A DNA stretch of 64,000 bases from Halomarinibacterium sp041392205 (GTDB lineage: Bacteria > Bacteroidota > Bacteroidia > Flavobacteriales > Flavobacteriaceae), in assembly GCA_041392205.1 (NCBI GenBank), contig JAWKMO010000010.1:1-64000 (forward strand). The letters run 5' to 3'. Positions 52,517-61,119 of the stretch are shown piece after piece. The notes below the pieces were generated by a model. The model searched no databases and had not been told where the DNA came from. It saw only the letters and a program-made list of their open reading frames with translations. Each line of letters begins with the position of its first letter. The first letter of the stretch is position 1. Made by a program: the position numbers and the translations under genes.

Positions 52517-54298
52517 TTATAATTTTTGAAATACAAGGGTATCGGTTCCGCCGCCACCGCCGCTTACATCTTCAAGATTAATAGTGGTATCGGTAAAGGA
52601 GATGACATCCCAGTCATCGTTAAATTCATCAAAAGGAATTTGAGTTCCAAAATCGAGTAGTAAATCTAAAGTGGTAGAACCGGTTACACTCCAAGTACCA
52701 TTAAAGGTATTTGCGCCGTTGGATGCTACTACTGCTCCCCCACTATTAAATGTAAGGGTATACCCATTAAAATCATAGGTTTCATCATCTCCATCATCAA
52801 TATAGCTACTTACAAACCAAGGGCCATTCAGTAAAGTATCGATAAGATCTTGGCCTCCGCCTCCACCACCACAACCAGTGTAAGGGTCTCTTCCAAAGGT
52901 AAGATAGTCTGTGCCTCCATTACCGCCGCTTACATCCACAAGTTCTATTATGGTACTATTGTAATTGGTTACATCCCAATCGTCATTTAAATCGTCAAAG
53001 GGATCGTCTTCATTATCAATTTCAAAATTTAATACTAGGTCTAAATCACCACTACTACTACTTGTAACCATCCAGTATCCGTTTTTGGTATTAGATGTAC
53101 TTGTGGCAGTTACAGTTCCGTTAAGGTTATATACAAATTCATACGCTACATAATCGCAGGTTTCGTCGTTGCCATCATCATCCAGTAAATTGACAAACCA
53201 AGAGCCTGTTACTAGATTTTCAATAAAGGTATTGGTATTTCCACCGCCACCTGTATAAGGTGTTCTTTCGTAGGTAAGGAAATCGGTACTTCCGTCGCCA
53301 CCGCTTATGTGTTTTAGTCGAATAATATCGTTAGTAGCCTCAAGGATTTCCCAATCTTCATCTATTTCATCAAGTGGACTAGTGGTTCCAAAGAATAAAT
53401 CTACTTTAGCGACACCGCTGTCTTCATAATAATCCCAAGTACCTGGGTTGCTTCCACTCGTATTAGTTGCTGCGGCAGAACCGTCAACGTCAAAACTAAA
53501 TTCGTAAGAGGCAAAGTCACTTGTTTCGTCATAATCGTCAAAGAAATAGGTAACATACCAAACGCCAGTAGTTAGGAAATTTTCAAAATCGGTTGGGTTG
53601 GTATTATTGCCTCCATTGTTACTACAATCTGCTTGAGAGATAGCATTTGTTAACTCCACATTTGAGTTTACAACTACGGTTTGTCCATTCACAATAAGAG
53701 ACATTGGGTAATCGATAGCAATATAAATTCCTTCTTCTAAGTAGAATAGGTATTCAAACCACTCGTTTGCACTGTTAAGTGTAATAGTGCCCGTTTGTTC
53801 ATTATTATTGTTATACACAAAACAGGTAATAGGGTAGACAAAATCTACACAAGCATAGGTATCTATAACACTATTAGTGCAGTTGGACACAAGGGAAGCA
53901 AATTCGTTGGCATTGGCTACATTAACCGTAGTAAAGTCTTCCAAGATTACTTGAATTGGGAATACAATCTCTAAGGTATCTGTATCACTGGGGAATTGGT
54001 TAAAAATGGTTTCGATTAATTGTATATCATTAATGGATTCTAGTACTAATTTTTGTCCGTTAGCGAATACTTGAATAGGAAATACTACCGACATACAATC
54101 GCTCCCATCTATAATATTGTCTAAGGTACCATTGCTTTGTGAGGCACTACGTAATAAAGTGGTAAGATTTGAACTGGCGGTAAAAGTTTCTTCGTTGTTG
54201 GTTTCGTCGATAAATTCTTTATCTTCCTTTTGGCAAGATCCTAATAGTAGCATCATTCCTAAAAAAAATAAAAATTGTAGGTTCATTAATTTTTTCAT
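52517..54298 (-). CDS. Multi-repeat lipoprotein with three lipocalin-like units
   Basis: A 593-residue lipoprotein. The lipobox is LGSC (Cys22). Residues about 65-240 have four related short segments, each with a VFPIQV, VYPITC or DYPMSL strand followed by a Val/Asn-rich stretch. Residues about 250-593 contain three units of about 105-115 residues, each with GxWxV, DDxxDETxDFxxYxFxF, DDWDV, and VSGGxGGTDxLTF, joined by Gly-rich linkers. The same unit forms the neighbouring small lipoprotein. The gene is divergent from the ECF sigma factor gene, separated by 101 bases. A role in surface binding is possible but not shown. Confidence 0.8.
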   Translation of the reverse strand: MKKLMNLQFLFFLGMMLLLGSCQKEDKEFIDETNNEETFTASSNLTTLLRSASQSNGTLDNIIDGSDCMSVVFPIQVFANGQKLVLESINDIQLIETIFNQFPSDTDTLEIVFPIQVILEDFTTVNVANANEFASLVSNCTNSVIDTYACVDFVYPITCFVYNNNNEQTGTITLNSANEWFEYLFYLEEGIYIAIDYPMSLIVNGQTVVVNSNVELTNAISQADCSNNGGNNTNPTDFENFLTTGVWYVTYFFDDYDETSDFASYEFSFDVDGSAAATNTSGSNPGTWDYYEDSGVAKVDLFFGTTSPLDEIDEDWEILEATNDIIRLKHISGGDGSTDFLTYERTPYTGGGGNTNTFIENLVTGSWFVNLLDDDGNDETCDYVAYEFVYNLNGTVTATSTSNTKNGYWMVTSSSSGDLDLVLNFEIDNEDDPFDDLNDDWDVTNYNSTIIELVDVSGGNGGTDYLTFGRDPYTGCGGGGGGQDLIDTLLNGPWFVSSYIDDGDDETYDFNGYTLTFNSGGAVVASNGANTFNGTWSVTGSTTLDLLLDFGTQIPFDEFNDDWDVISFTDTTINLEDVSGGGGGTDTLVFQKL

Positions 54299-54368
54299 AG
54301 CATTTTTGTTTTGTTTACGAGTAAAACAGATAAAGTAAAAATTACCCTACCTATCCTTAACTTTTTTA

Positions 54369-54376
54369 TAAATTTG
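54369..54376 (+). promoter_or_regulatory. Possible -7 element of the ECF sigma gene
   Basis: TAAATTTG matches TAnnTTTG and lies 24 bases before the sigma gene. No TTG at normal spacing, so support is partial. Confidence 0.3.
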
Positions 54377-54399
54377 ATACTTATTTAAGTAACCCTATT

Positions 54400-54903
54400 A
54401 TGACAGATACTGTTTGTTCCGAAAAAATATACAATCAAATTTACCATAATTGGGGAAAATCTATATTTCATTTTATTTTTTTTAAGTGTGGTGACGAGGA
54501 TCAAGCAAACGATTTGGTTCAGGAAGCCTTTATAAAATTGTGGCAAAATTGTGAGAAGGTCCCAAAAGAAAAAGCAAAATCTTTTTTATACACGGTTGCC
54601 AATAACATGTTTTTAAACGAAGTGGCCCATAAAAAAGTCGTGTTAAAGCATGCGCAACTTCAACCTCACAAAATAAACGAACAATCTCCAGAGTATCTAT
54701 TAGAGGAAAAACAATATCATGAAAAATTACAAAAAGCTATTGCCAATTTAACAGAAGCGCAACGCACCGCATTTTTGTTAAACCGAATAGAAGGAAAAAA
54801 ATATGCAGAAATTGCAGAAATTTTAGGCATTTCGGTTAAAGCAGTAGAAAAACGAATGAGTCAAGCATTAGCATCCCTTAGAAACGAAATTGAGAAAATA
54901 TAA
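54400..54903 (+). CDS. ECF-type RNA polymerase sigma factor
   Basis: A 167-residue sigma-70 family factor of the extracytoplasmic-function class (sigma regions 2 and 4 only). Region 2 has CGDEDQANDLVQEAFIKLWQN near residues 29-49, the typical DxAxDLxQExFxxxW. Region 4 is a helix-turn-helix at about 112-165: LTEAQRTAFLLNRIEGKKYAEIAEILGISVKAVEKRMSQAL. The order with a FecR-type anti-sigma and a TonB receptor downstream is the FecI-type signalling arrangement. It likely recruits polymerase to target promoters when the receptor is occupied. Confidence 0.94.
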   Translation: MTDTVCSEKIYNQIYHNWGKSIFHFIFFKCGDEDQANDLVQEAFIKLWQNCEKVPKEKAKSFLYTVANNMFLNEVAHKKVVLKHAQLQPHKINEQSPEYLLEEKQYHEKLQKAIANLTEAQRTAFLLNRIEGKKYAEIAEILGISVKAVEKRMSQALASLRNEIEKI

Positions 54904-54964
54904 TAACAAGGTAGGGTAAAACCAAAAACAACTGTTTCAGTATTGATATTTAGCATAAAAGGTT

Positions 54965-55873
54965 ATGGATAAAAACTACATACTACATAAATACCTTAAT
55001 GGCGAAGCCACTATAGAAGAAATAGAATTATTAAAGAAGGATTCAGAGTATTCCTCTTTTTTAAAAATTTCAGAAGCAACAAAAGCTTTTGAAATACCTA
55101 CATTTAATTCGGAAGAAACTTTTTCTGCCCTTACCTCTAAACTAGATAAAAAAGAAGGTAAGGTACGATCCTTATTTTCTTCAAAATATATTTTAAGAAT
55201 CGCTGCGGTAGTAGCATTAATTGTAACCAGTTATTTATTCTTAGAAAATAGAACTACCGCTATTACAACAGAAATTGCCCAGAAAGAAAATTTCTTTTTA
55301 CCAGACGCGTCTGAAGTTACCTTAAATGCCATGTCCAACATAGCTTATCACAAAAAAGGCTGGGCTAGTGAGCGAAAATTAACTTTGGAAGGAGAAGCGT
55401 ATTTTAAAGTTAAAAAAGGATCCACTTTTAGTGTTGAAACTCCTCAGGGAACCGTAACCGTTTTAGGAACCCAGTTTAATGTCTTTTCAAGAGAAAACAA
55501 GTTTCATATTACGTGTTATGAAGGTCTTGTAAGTGTGGCATTTAGTGATACTTTGGTAAAAGTTCCTGCAGGAAATTACATCACTATTGAAAACAACACA
55601 TTAATAAGCAACGAAACCTTAGCTGTTACTTCGCCTTCTTGGGTTGCAAATGAAAGTTCTTTTGAAAATGCTTTAGTAAACGATGTGTTATCAGAATTAA
55701 AAAGACAATATCCTATTCATATAAAAACAGCATTGCATTTAAACAAACGATTTACCGGTAGCTTTACCCATACCGATTTAACAGTGGCATTACGCTCCAT
55801 TTGCGATCCCTTACAGCTAGATTTTACGATTGCAAATAATGAAGTGATTATTTATGCAAAGAACAGTAACTAA
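54965..55873 (+). CDS. FecR-type anti-sigma factor
   Basis: A 302-residue membrane protein that should hold the sigma factor inactive until a signal passes from the receptor. The cytoplasmic N-terminal part is residues 1-72. One membrane helix is at about 73-95. The periplasmic FecR domain runs about 105-205, with FFLPDASEVTLNAMSNIAYHK, EGEAYFKVKKG, TPQGTVTVLGTQFNV and VPAGNYI. A C-terminal DUF4974-like module (FTGSFTHTDLTVALRSICDPLQLDFTI) ends the protein. Its last 20 bases overlap the receptor gene, so they are translated together. Confidence 0.92.
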   Translation: MDKNYILHKYLNGEATIEEIELLKKDSEYSSFLKISEATKAFEIPTFNSEETFSALTSKLDKKEGKVRSLFSSKYILRIAAVVALIVTSYLFLENRTTAITTEIAQKENFFLPDASEVTLNAMSNIAYHKKGWASERKLTLEGEAYFKVKKGSTFSVETPQGTVTVLGTQFNVFSRENKFHITCYEGLVSVAFSDTLVKVPAGNYITIENNTLISNETLAVTSPSWVANESSFENALVNDVLSELKRQYPIHIKTALHLNKRFTGSFTHTDLTVALRSICDPLQLDFTIANNEVIIYAKNSN

Positions 55874-58400
55874 ACAACAATCCACTTTACTTTGCCTTTT
55901 TTTGTTTTTATTCCAAGCCGTTATGGTAGCACAAGAAATGCTTCCATTAACCCAAATTATTAAGGAATTAGAACAAAAACACGAGGTGCGATTTTCATTT
56001 GTTGAAACAGAAATTACAGGAATAGAAGTAGTTTCTCCAAATCCAAATACTTCTTTAACTGAAAGCATTGAACATTTAAATTCGAAAAGCCCTTTTCAGT
56101 TTGTAAAAATTAACGATCGTTACTATTCTATATCAAAAAAGGAAGTGGTTGCCTCTAATTACTGTGGAAAAATAATCGATGGAAGTTCGGGACTGCCCCT
56201 AGAAAATGCTACTGTTTTAATAGGGGAAAATAAATATGCAACGGTTACTAACGCGCAAGGAATTTTCTATGTTCCAAATAGCTATATTTCAGAAGATATT
56301 TCCATTACCTTCATAGGTTTTGAAACACTTAATGTAACTAGTAATTTTATTTCTGCTAATTGTCCAGAAATTATTCTATTTCCAACAATTTCTAGGTTAA
56401 ATGAAGTACTTATTAGTAATGTTCTGGTACGAGGAATTAATAGAAATGTAAACGGTTCTACCAGCTTAGGCACACAAAACTTTGGGTTGTTACCTGGACA
56501 AACCGAAAATGATGTACTACAAATGGTTCAGGCATTACCCGGAGTAGAAAGTAGTAATGAAACTATTTCTACTATCAACATTAGAGGCGGTGCTAATGAT
56601 GAAAATTTAATCCTCTGGGAAGGCATTAGAATGTACCAAACAGGACACTTTTTTGGACTCATATCGGCATTTAATCCAAACCTTACTAAAGAAGTTTCAG
56701 TTTATAAAAACGGAACACCCGCCATGTTTGGAGAAAGTGTTTCTGGAGTTATCGATATGACTTCCAGCAATACTATCTCCAAAAAATTTAAAGGAGGTAT
56801 TGGAATCAATTTATTAAATGCGAACGCTTTTTTAGAAATGCCCCTATCTGAAAATGTAGGCATTCAAATTTCTGGAAGATCCTCTATTAATGAACTTTTT
56901 GAAACGCCAGTGTATACCAGTTTTTCCAATAGGGTATTTCAAGAAACCGAGATTACTAATTTTAGTAATCCAGAGGTGGTTTCTAATCTACAAACAAATG
57001 AGTTTTTTCATTTTTTTGATGTGGGTGGAAAAGTACTTTGGGATGTAACTAAGAAAGATAAAATACGTTTTAATTTTATTGTTCTTGAAAATCATTTTGA
57101 ATATACCGAAAGACTCTTTACCGACGAAGAAACTAGTTCCTTAAAACAAAAAAGTGAAGTGGGAGGATTCTCTTGGGAACGAAAATGGAATTCGAAATTT
57201 ATGACGGAAGCAACTACTAGCCTTTCCCATTATCTTTTACTTGCAAACAAACAGGACATTTTAACAACACAAGAAATATATCAAGAAAATGAAGTTTTAG
57301 AACTAAGTGCCAAATTAAATACACGTTCCAAACTCTCAAACACCTTACAATTGCAGTCTGGGTATCATTTTTCAGAAGTAGGAATTGCCAATACACAAGA
57401 TGTTAACCTCCCTCGTTTTCGAGATTATGAAAAAAACGTACTTAGATCTCATAGTGTTTACGGCGAACTTTTATATGCCTCTTTAAATAAAAAAACAAGA
57501 ATTAATGGTGGTTTGCGAAGTAATTATTTTGAAAAATTAAATGAATTTATCATAGAACCCCGATTCAACTTATACCAAGAACTTGCTAAAGGATTTGCCA
57601 TTGAACTTGCAGGAGAATTTAAAAGCCAAACCACTACACAACGCATCGACCTACAAAGCGATTTTTTGGGTGTAGAAAAACGAAGATGGGTTTTGGCAGA
57701 TAATGAAGATGTTCCTGTTAAAAAAAGCAAACAAGGATCTTTAGGGCTTTTATACAATACAAATGGTTGGTTTATTAATACCGAAGGATATTACAAAGAA
57801 GTAAAAGGAATCACCAGCAAAAGTCAAGGATTTCAAAACCAGTATCAATTCTCCACCGAAATAGGAAATTACTCAGTAAAAGGAATGGAAGTAATTATCA
57901 ATAAAAAAGTAAATGAATTTAGTGGCTGGATAAGTTATGCCTATAGCAAAAACACCTATGATTTCGAAAATTTTTCACCCCAAAACTTTCCAAATAATAT
58001 AGATATAACTCATACAATTACCCTAGCTAGCTCCTATCAAATTAAAAAATTAAAAATTGCAACAGGTATTAATTGGCGTACTGGAAAACCCTTTACTTCC
58101 CCTTCAACCGAGCCTTTATTATTTGAAGATAGTGCTATTGTAATTCCTTACAATACCCCAAATCAAGAAAGACTTCCAGAGTATCTTCGCATAGACTTTT
58201 CTGCAGAATATCTTTGGGAACTTTCCCAAAAACTAGAAGTAAAGTTAAATCTTGCCTTGTTAAACATTACCCATCAAGATAATATTTTAAATAGACGTTT
58301 TTCCTTAAAAGATGCGTCGAGTATAGATTCAGAAATAAATCAAATAGAAGAGCACTCCTTAGGGTTTACCCCCAACTTCTCAATCCAATTTTTATTTTAA
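55854..58400 (+). CDS. TonB-dependent receptor with STN signalling domain
   Basis: An 848-residue outer-membrane receptor. A signal peptide of about 25 residues (ending VMVAQ) is followed by an STN-type secretin/TonB short N-terminal domain (about 28-100), the module that contacts a FecR partner. A carboxypeptidase-D-like regulatory domain at about 103-175 (CGKIIDGSSGLPLENATV, GFETLN) is then followed by the plug (LPGQTENDVLQMVQALPGVESS, INIRGGANDENLILWEGIRMY, VYKNGTPAMFGESVSGVI). The C-terminal barrel ends in an aromatic strand (FSIQFLF). It is shorter than SusC-type receptors and no SusD partner follows. The substrate is unknown. The overlap with the anti-sigma gene and the STN domain support a signal-transducing receptor. 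Confidence 0.92.
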   Translation: MQRTVTKQQSTLLCLFLFLFQAVMVAQEMLPLTQIIKELEQKHEVRFSFVETEITGIEVVSPNPNTSLTESIEHLNSKSPFQFVKINDRYYSISKKEVVASNYCGKIIDGSSGLPLENATVLIGENKYATVTNAQGIFYVPNSYISEDISITFIGFETLNVTSNFISANCPEIILFPTISRLNEVLISNVLVRGINRNVNGSTSLGTQNFGLLPGQTENDVLQMVQALPGVESSNETISTINIRGGANDENLILWEGIRMYQTGHFFGLISAFNPNLTKEVSVYKNGTPAMFGESVSGVIDMTSSNTISKKFKGGIGINLLNANAFLEMPLSENVGIQISGRSSINELFETPVYTSFSNRVFQETEITNFSNPEVVSNLQTNEFFHFFDVGGKVLWDVTKKDKIRFNFIVLENHFEYTERLFTDEETSSLKQKSEVGGFSWERKWNSKFMTEATTSLSHYLLLANKQDILTTQEIYQENEVLELSAKLNTRSKLSNTLQLQSGYHFSEVGIANTQDVNLPRFRDYEKNVLRSHSVYGELLYASLNKKTRINGGLRSNYFEKLNEFIIEPRFNLYQELAKGFAIELAGEFKSQTTTQRIDLQSDFLGVEKRRWVLADNEDVPVKKSKQGSLGLLYNTNGWFINTEGYYKEVKGITSKSQGFQNQYQFSTEIGNYSVKGMEVIINKKVNEFSGWISYAYSKNTYDFENFSPQNFPNNIDITHTITLASSYQIKKLKIATGINWRTGKPFTSPSTEPLLFEDSAIVIPYNTPNQERLPEYLRIDFSAEYLWELSQKLEVKLNLALLNITHQDNILNRRFSLKDASSIDSEINQIEEHSLGFTPNFSIQFLF

Positions 58401-58505
58401 TTCTTCCCTAAGGGAATTCATATATTTTTTTCTTCTACAGGTTTTCTGTGATACATATCCTACTTATAGAGAGTAGTTTAGTGTATCATTTAAAATCTAA
58501 CTCTC

Positions 58506-59057
58506 ATGAAAAAGGCAATCTATTTATTAGCATTTGTGGCTTTTGCAATTAGCCCACAATTAGAAGCACAAAACTGTAACCAAGGAAGTAATCTTGCGCA
58601 AAGCATGTGGGAGGCTTGGGGTCCTTGGCAACCAAACATTAGCCTCGTTCCATTTAAAAATGAGGTGCGGCAAATTAAAAATGGCTGGAATGCAATAGCA
58701 TCAAACTCTAGTGCAACCATTGGACCAAGATTTTTAGAACTGGATGGAGGCAATGAAGAAGGAACCATTTTAGGACAAACTATGAGCACCTTTGTTTCTC
58801 CACCCTCTTTTGACGATACTATTGAAATTACCATAAATAAGTATGATGGCAAAGCCAAAACAGGGGTGGTTATTTGTGTACAAGGAAAGGATGGTGTTAC
58901 AACACAAAAAGCAACTTATGAATTCCCAAATGAGAACAATGGTAAAGTGAAAAAATTTACACTTAATAATGTGAGAGGAAAAAGTATCATAGTAGCCATG
59001 AAAAATCTTTCGGTAGGGAATAAATTTAAGTACCGTATTAATGGAAAGAAAAAATAA
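58506..59057 (+). CDS. Secreted protein of unknown function (first of three)
   Basis: A 183-residue protein with a signal peptide (residues 1-21, ending EAQ). The mature chain begins NCNQGSNLAQSMWEAWGPWQPNISLVPF, with several Trp, and continues as a predicted beta-rich domain with FLELDGGNEEGTIL, IEITINKYDGKAKTGVVICVQG and a basic end (YRINGKKK). I recognise no family. A GGGA-type small hairpin (58404-58416) lies upstream after the receptor gene. Its end overlaps the next gene by 17 bases, which shows translational coupling with the second secreted protein. Confidence 0.75.
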   Translation: MKKAIYLLAFVAFAISPQLEAQNCNQGSNLAQSMWEAWGPWQPNISLVPFKNEVRQIKNGWNAIASNSSATIGPRFLELDGGNEEGTILGQTMSTFVSPPSFDDTIEITINKYDGKAKTGVVICVQGKDGVTTQKATYEFPNENNGKVKKFTLNNVRGKSIIVAMKNLSVGNKFKYRINGKKK

Positions 59058-60540
59058 ATTGAGGATTGTATTCTTTGCTATAGTCTTACTATTTTTTTCA
59101 AGTTCCGCTTGGGCGCAATATGATGCAACCATTTTATCGTTAGATTTCCCAAAGGAAATGAATCCTGGCAGTTCTTATCAATTAGATTTAACATTTAAAA
59201 ATACGGGAGATAAAGAACTAAATAGAAGCAATTGTGCCTTAAAGGTGAGTTACCTCAGCGGTCCTAGTAGTGATGCAGGAAAGAGTATCACTATGGAAAA
59301 GGAACTCACCGCTGCGGTGTTAAAAGAAGGGCAATACACTTTTCGTTGGACGGTTTGGGGGCCACTGGTACCAGGCAGTTACAAAATGAATGTGGCCTTA
59401 GTGAAGGGCACCACTACACTAGCCAAACAAGAAGTTACGGTAAAAGTGGAAGAGTCATATACTGCCACTATTAACTTTAAATTTCCCAATCCAATCATTC
59501 CCGAAGGAGAATACGGACCCTTAGAGGCAACTATTCGTAATGCTGGAAAAGCCACTTGGCCTTCAGGGAAATATGAATTGGTTGCTAAAGTAACTTCAAG
59601 CCCCTCTGATGCTAGTAAGGATGACAAAGAAGCGTTTGAATTTGAAGAAGAAATAGATTTATCTAATCTTACCGCTGGTAATGAAAAATACCACAAATTT
59701 GGCGATAAGTTTGAAGCTCCTTCAGGAGGCGGAACCTATAATGTAGACGTAACCCTCAATTGGAATGGAAAGCCCTTTAATGCCCAAAATAATGTAATTC
59801 GAGTAAGTCCTTCAGTAAAAAATGAAGAGCAAAAAGCGGAAATAAAAGAAAACGTAACCACCAAAATGTATCCGGAAAAAAAATATTCCGTGAGTTTTGA
59901 TATTCAAAATGGCGGAATCTTAAAATGGGATCAAGGGAGTTACTCGCTAAAAGCTACCGTAGTAAAAAAACCTTCCGGATTGGATAGTAAAATTTTTGAA
60001 GGAACGGAAAATTTTAATGGCAATGAAATGAAAGCTGGAGGCCATGCCATAGTTGCTTTTCCAGAGATAACTCCTTCCACCACACCCGGCATTGTGGAAG
60101 TGAAATATGAAATTTTAATGAATGGAAAAGAAACCGAAATAGACGGGGCAGAAAAAATCATTCGTTACGAAATTGTAGAAGTATTACCCGAATTGAATAT
60201 TGGCCGAATTACCCTTGAAGATGCCATGGTTTCCGGAAAAACATACACCGTAAAACTGGATATTAAAAACTATGACGAAGTAGCGGCTTCCAAAAATGAT
60301 TGGGAAGTTAAATGCAAAACCAGAACTTTAAAGCCCTCCAATTATAAACCCCCACGAGGTGTATTTGATATAAGTATGGAGGGTATTGATATGAAAGCTG
60401 GGGAATCTAAATACATCTCTGGAAGTATTAAAGCACCCAAGGTAGACCAAGAAACTTCTATCAGACTTGAATTTGAAGTATATTATAAGGGAGATAGAAT
60501 GGGTGGCCCTAAAACATTTGATATTAAAATTAAATCCTAA
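59041..60540 (+). CDS. Secreted protein with tandem Ig-like (CARDB-type) domains
   Basis: A 499-residue protein with a signal peptide (residues 1-26, ending SAWAQ). The mature chain contains about four beta-sandwich units of 110-120 residues with the pattern ILSLDFPKEMNPGSSYQLDLTFKNTGDKEL, then TIRNAGKATWPSGKYEL, DIQNGGILKWDQGSYSLKA and DIKNYDEVAA. The xxNxGxxxW pattern is like CARDB or NBR1-type Ig domains in bacterial surface proteins. It has no sorting domain at the C-terminus. It overlaps the preceding gene by 17 bases and precedes the next one by 4 bases, forming a tight three-gene group. The function is unknown. Confidence 0.8.
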   Translation: MERKNKLRIVFFAIVLLFFSSSAWAQYDATILSLDFPKEMNPGSSYQLDLTFKNTGDKELNRSNCALKVSYLSGPSSDAGKSITMEKELTAAVLKEGQYTFRWTVWGPLVPGSYKMNVALVKGTTTLAKQEVTVKVEESYTATINFKFPNPIIPEGEYGPLEATIRNAGKATWPSGKYELVAKVTSSPSDASKDDKEAFEFEEEIDLSNLTAGNEKYHKFGDKFEAPSGGGTYNVDVTLNWNGKPFNAQNNVIRVSPSVKNEEQKAEIKENVTTKMYPEKKYSVSFDIQNGGILKWDQGSYSLKATVVKKPSGLDSKIFEGTENFNGNEMKAGGHAIVAFPEITPSTTPGIVEVKYEILMNGKETEIDGAEKIIRYEIVEVLPELNIGRITLEDAMVSGKTYTVKLDIKNYDEVAASKNDWEVKCKTRTLKPSNYKPPRGVFDISMEGIDMKAGESKYISGSIKAPKVDQETSIRLEFEVYYKGDRMGGPKTFDIKIKS

Positions 60541-60544
60541 AAAA

Positions 60545-61075
60545 ATGAAAAAACTATTTTTATTACTATTGGTATTACCCATTATGGCACATTCGCAAGA
60601 ACGAACGGTTACCGAAATTGAAGTCATTCCAAACGAACTCGTTGAAGTTACAGGAAATCTTTCAGAAGGTTCTCCCATGGAAGATTTATCATGGGCATGG
60701 CAAAGCAACGTAGCCTGTTTTCCAGCAACACAATACCATAAATTTACAGGCAATCATGTCTTGTATACGGGCATCATTCCTACACATACTGAATTAGTGA
60801 TTAAGGTAATTCCAAAAGACGAAAACACTAATTTAAGTGTCTATGCCTATGAAGTAGGAGTTAACAATACCGATTTACCTCCTAAATTGTATTCATGTGT
60901 TCGCTGTGAAGTAGACCACAAATGGGACAGAAACTGGAAAGGAAAAACACAAGATCATACTCGAAATGTTAAAGATATTTTAGCACTTGGAAGATCGTAT
61001 CGATTTGTTATTGGTGTGGTTGGTGCCGAAGAATTGGCAGAAGGTGAATATACTTTACAAATAACCACAAAATAA
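60545..61075 (+). CDS. Secreted protein of unknown function (third of three)
   Basis: A 176-residue protein. The true start is at 60545 (MKKLFLLLLVLPIMAHSQ), a good signal peptide; an in-frame upstream ATG at 60467 lies inside the previous gene. The mature part has an ERTVTEIEV strand, GSPMEDLSWAWQSNVACFPATQYHKF, two Cys in YSCVRCEVDHKWDRNWKG, and a final EGEYTLQITTK strand. The two Cys with His could bind metal or form a disulfide. I recognise no family. It is 4 bases from the Ig-type gene and 44 from the histidine kinase. Confidence 0.75.
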   Translation: MKKLFLLLLVLPIMAHSQERTVTEIEVIPNELVEVTGNLSEGSPMEDLSWAWQSNVACFPATQYHKFTGNHVLYTGIIPTHTELVIKVIPKDENTNLSVYAYEVGVNNTDLPPKLYSCVRCEVDHKWDRNWKGKTQDHTRNVKDILALGRSYRFVIGVVGAEELAEGEYTLQITTK

Positions 61076-61119
61076 TAGTCAATTTATTAAGTATATTTAC
61101 AAGGAATCAATACCATTTA

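Noticed and set aside
54400..58400. Polysaccharide utilisation locus
   Set aside because: There is a receptor with sigma/FecR but no SusD-like protein and no glycoside hydrolase in the window.
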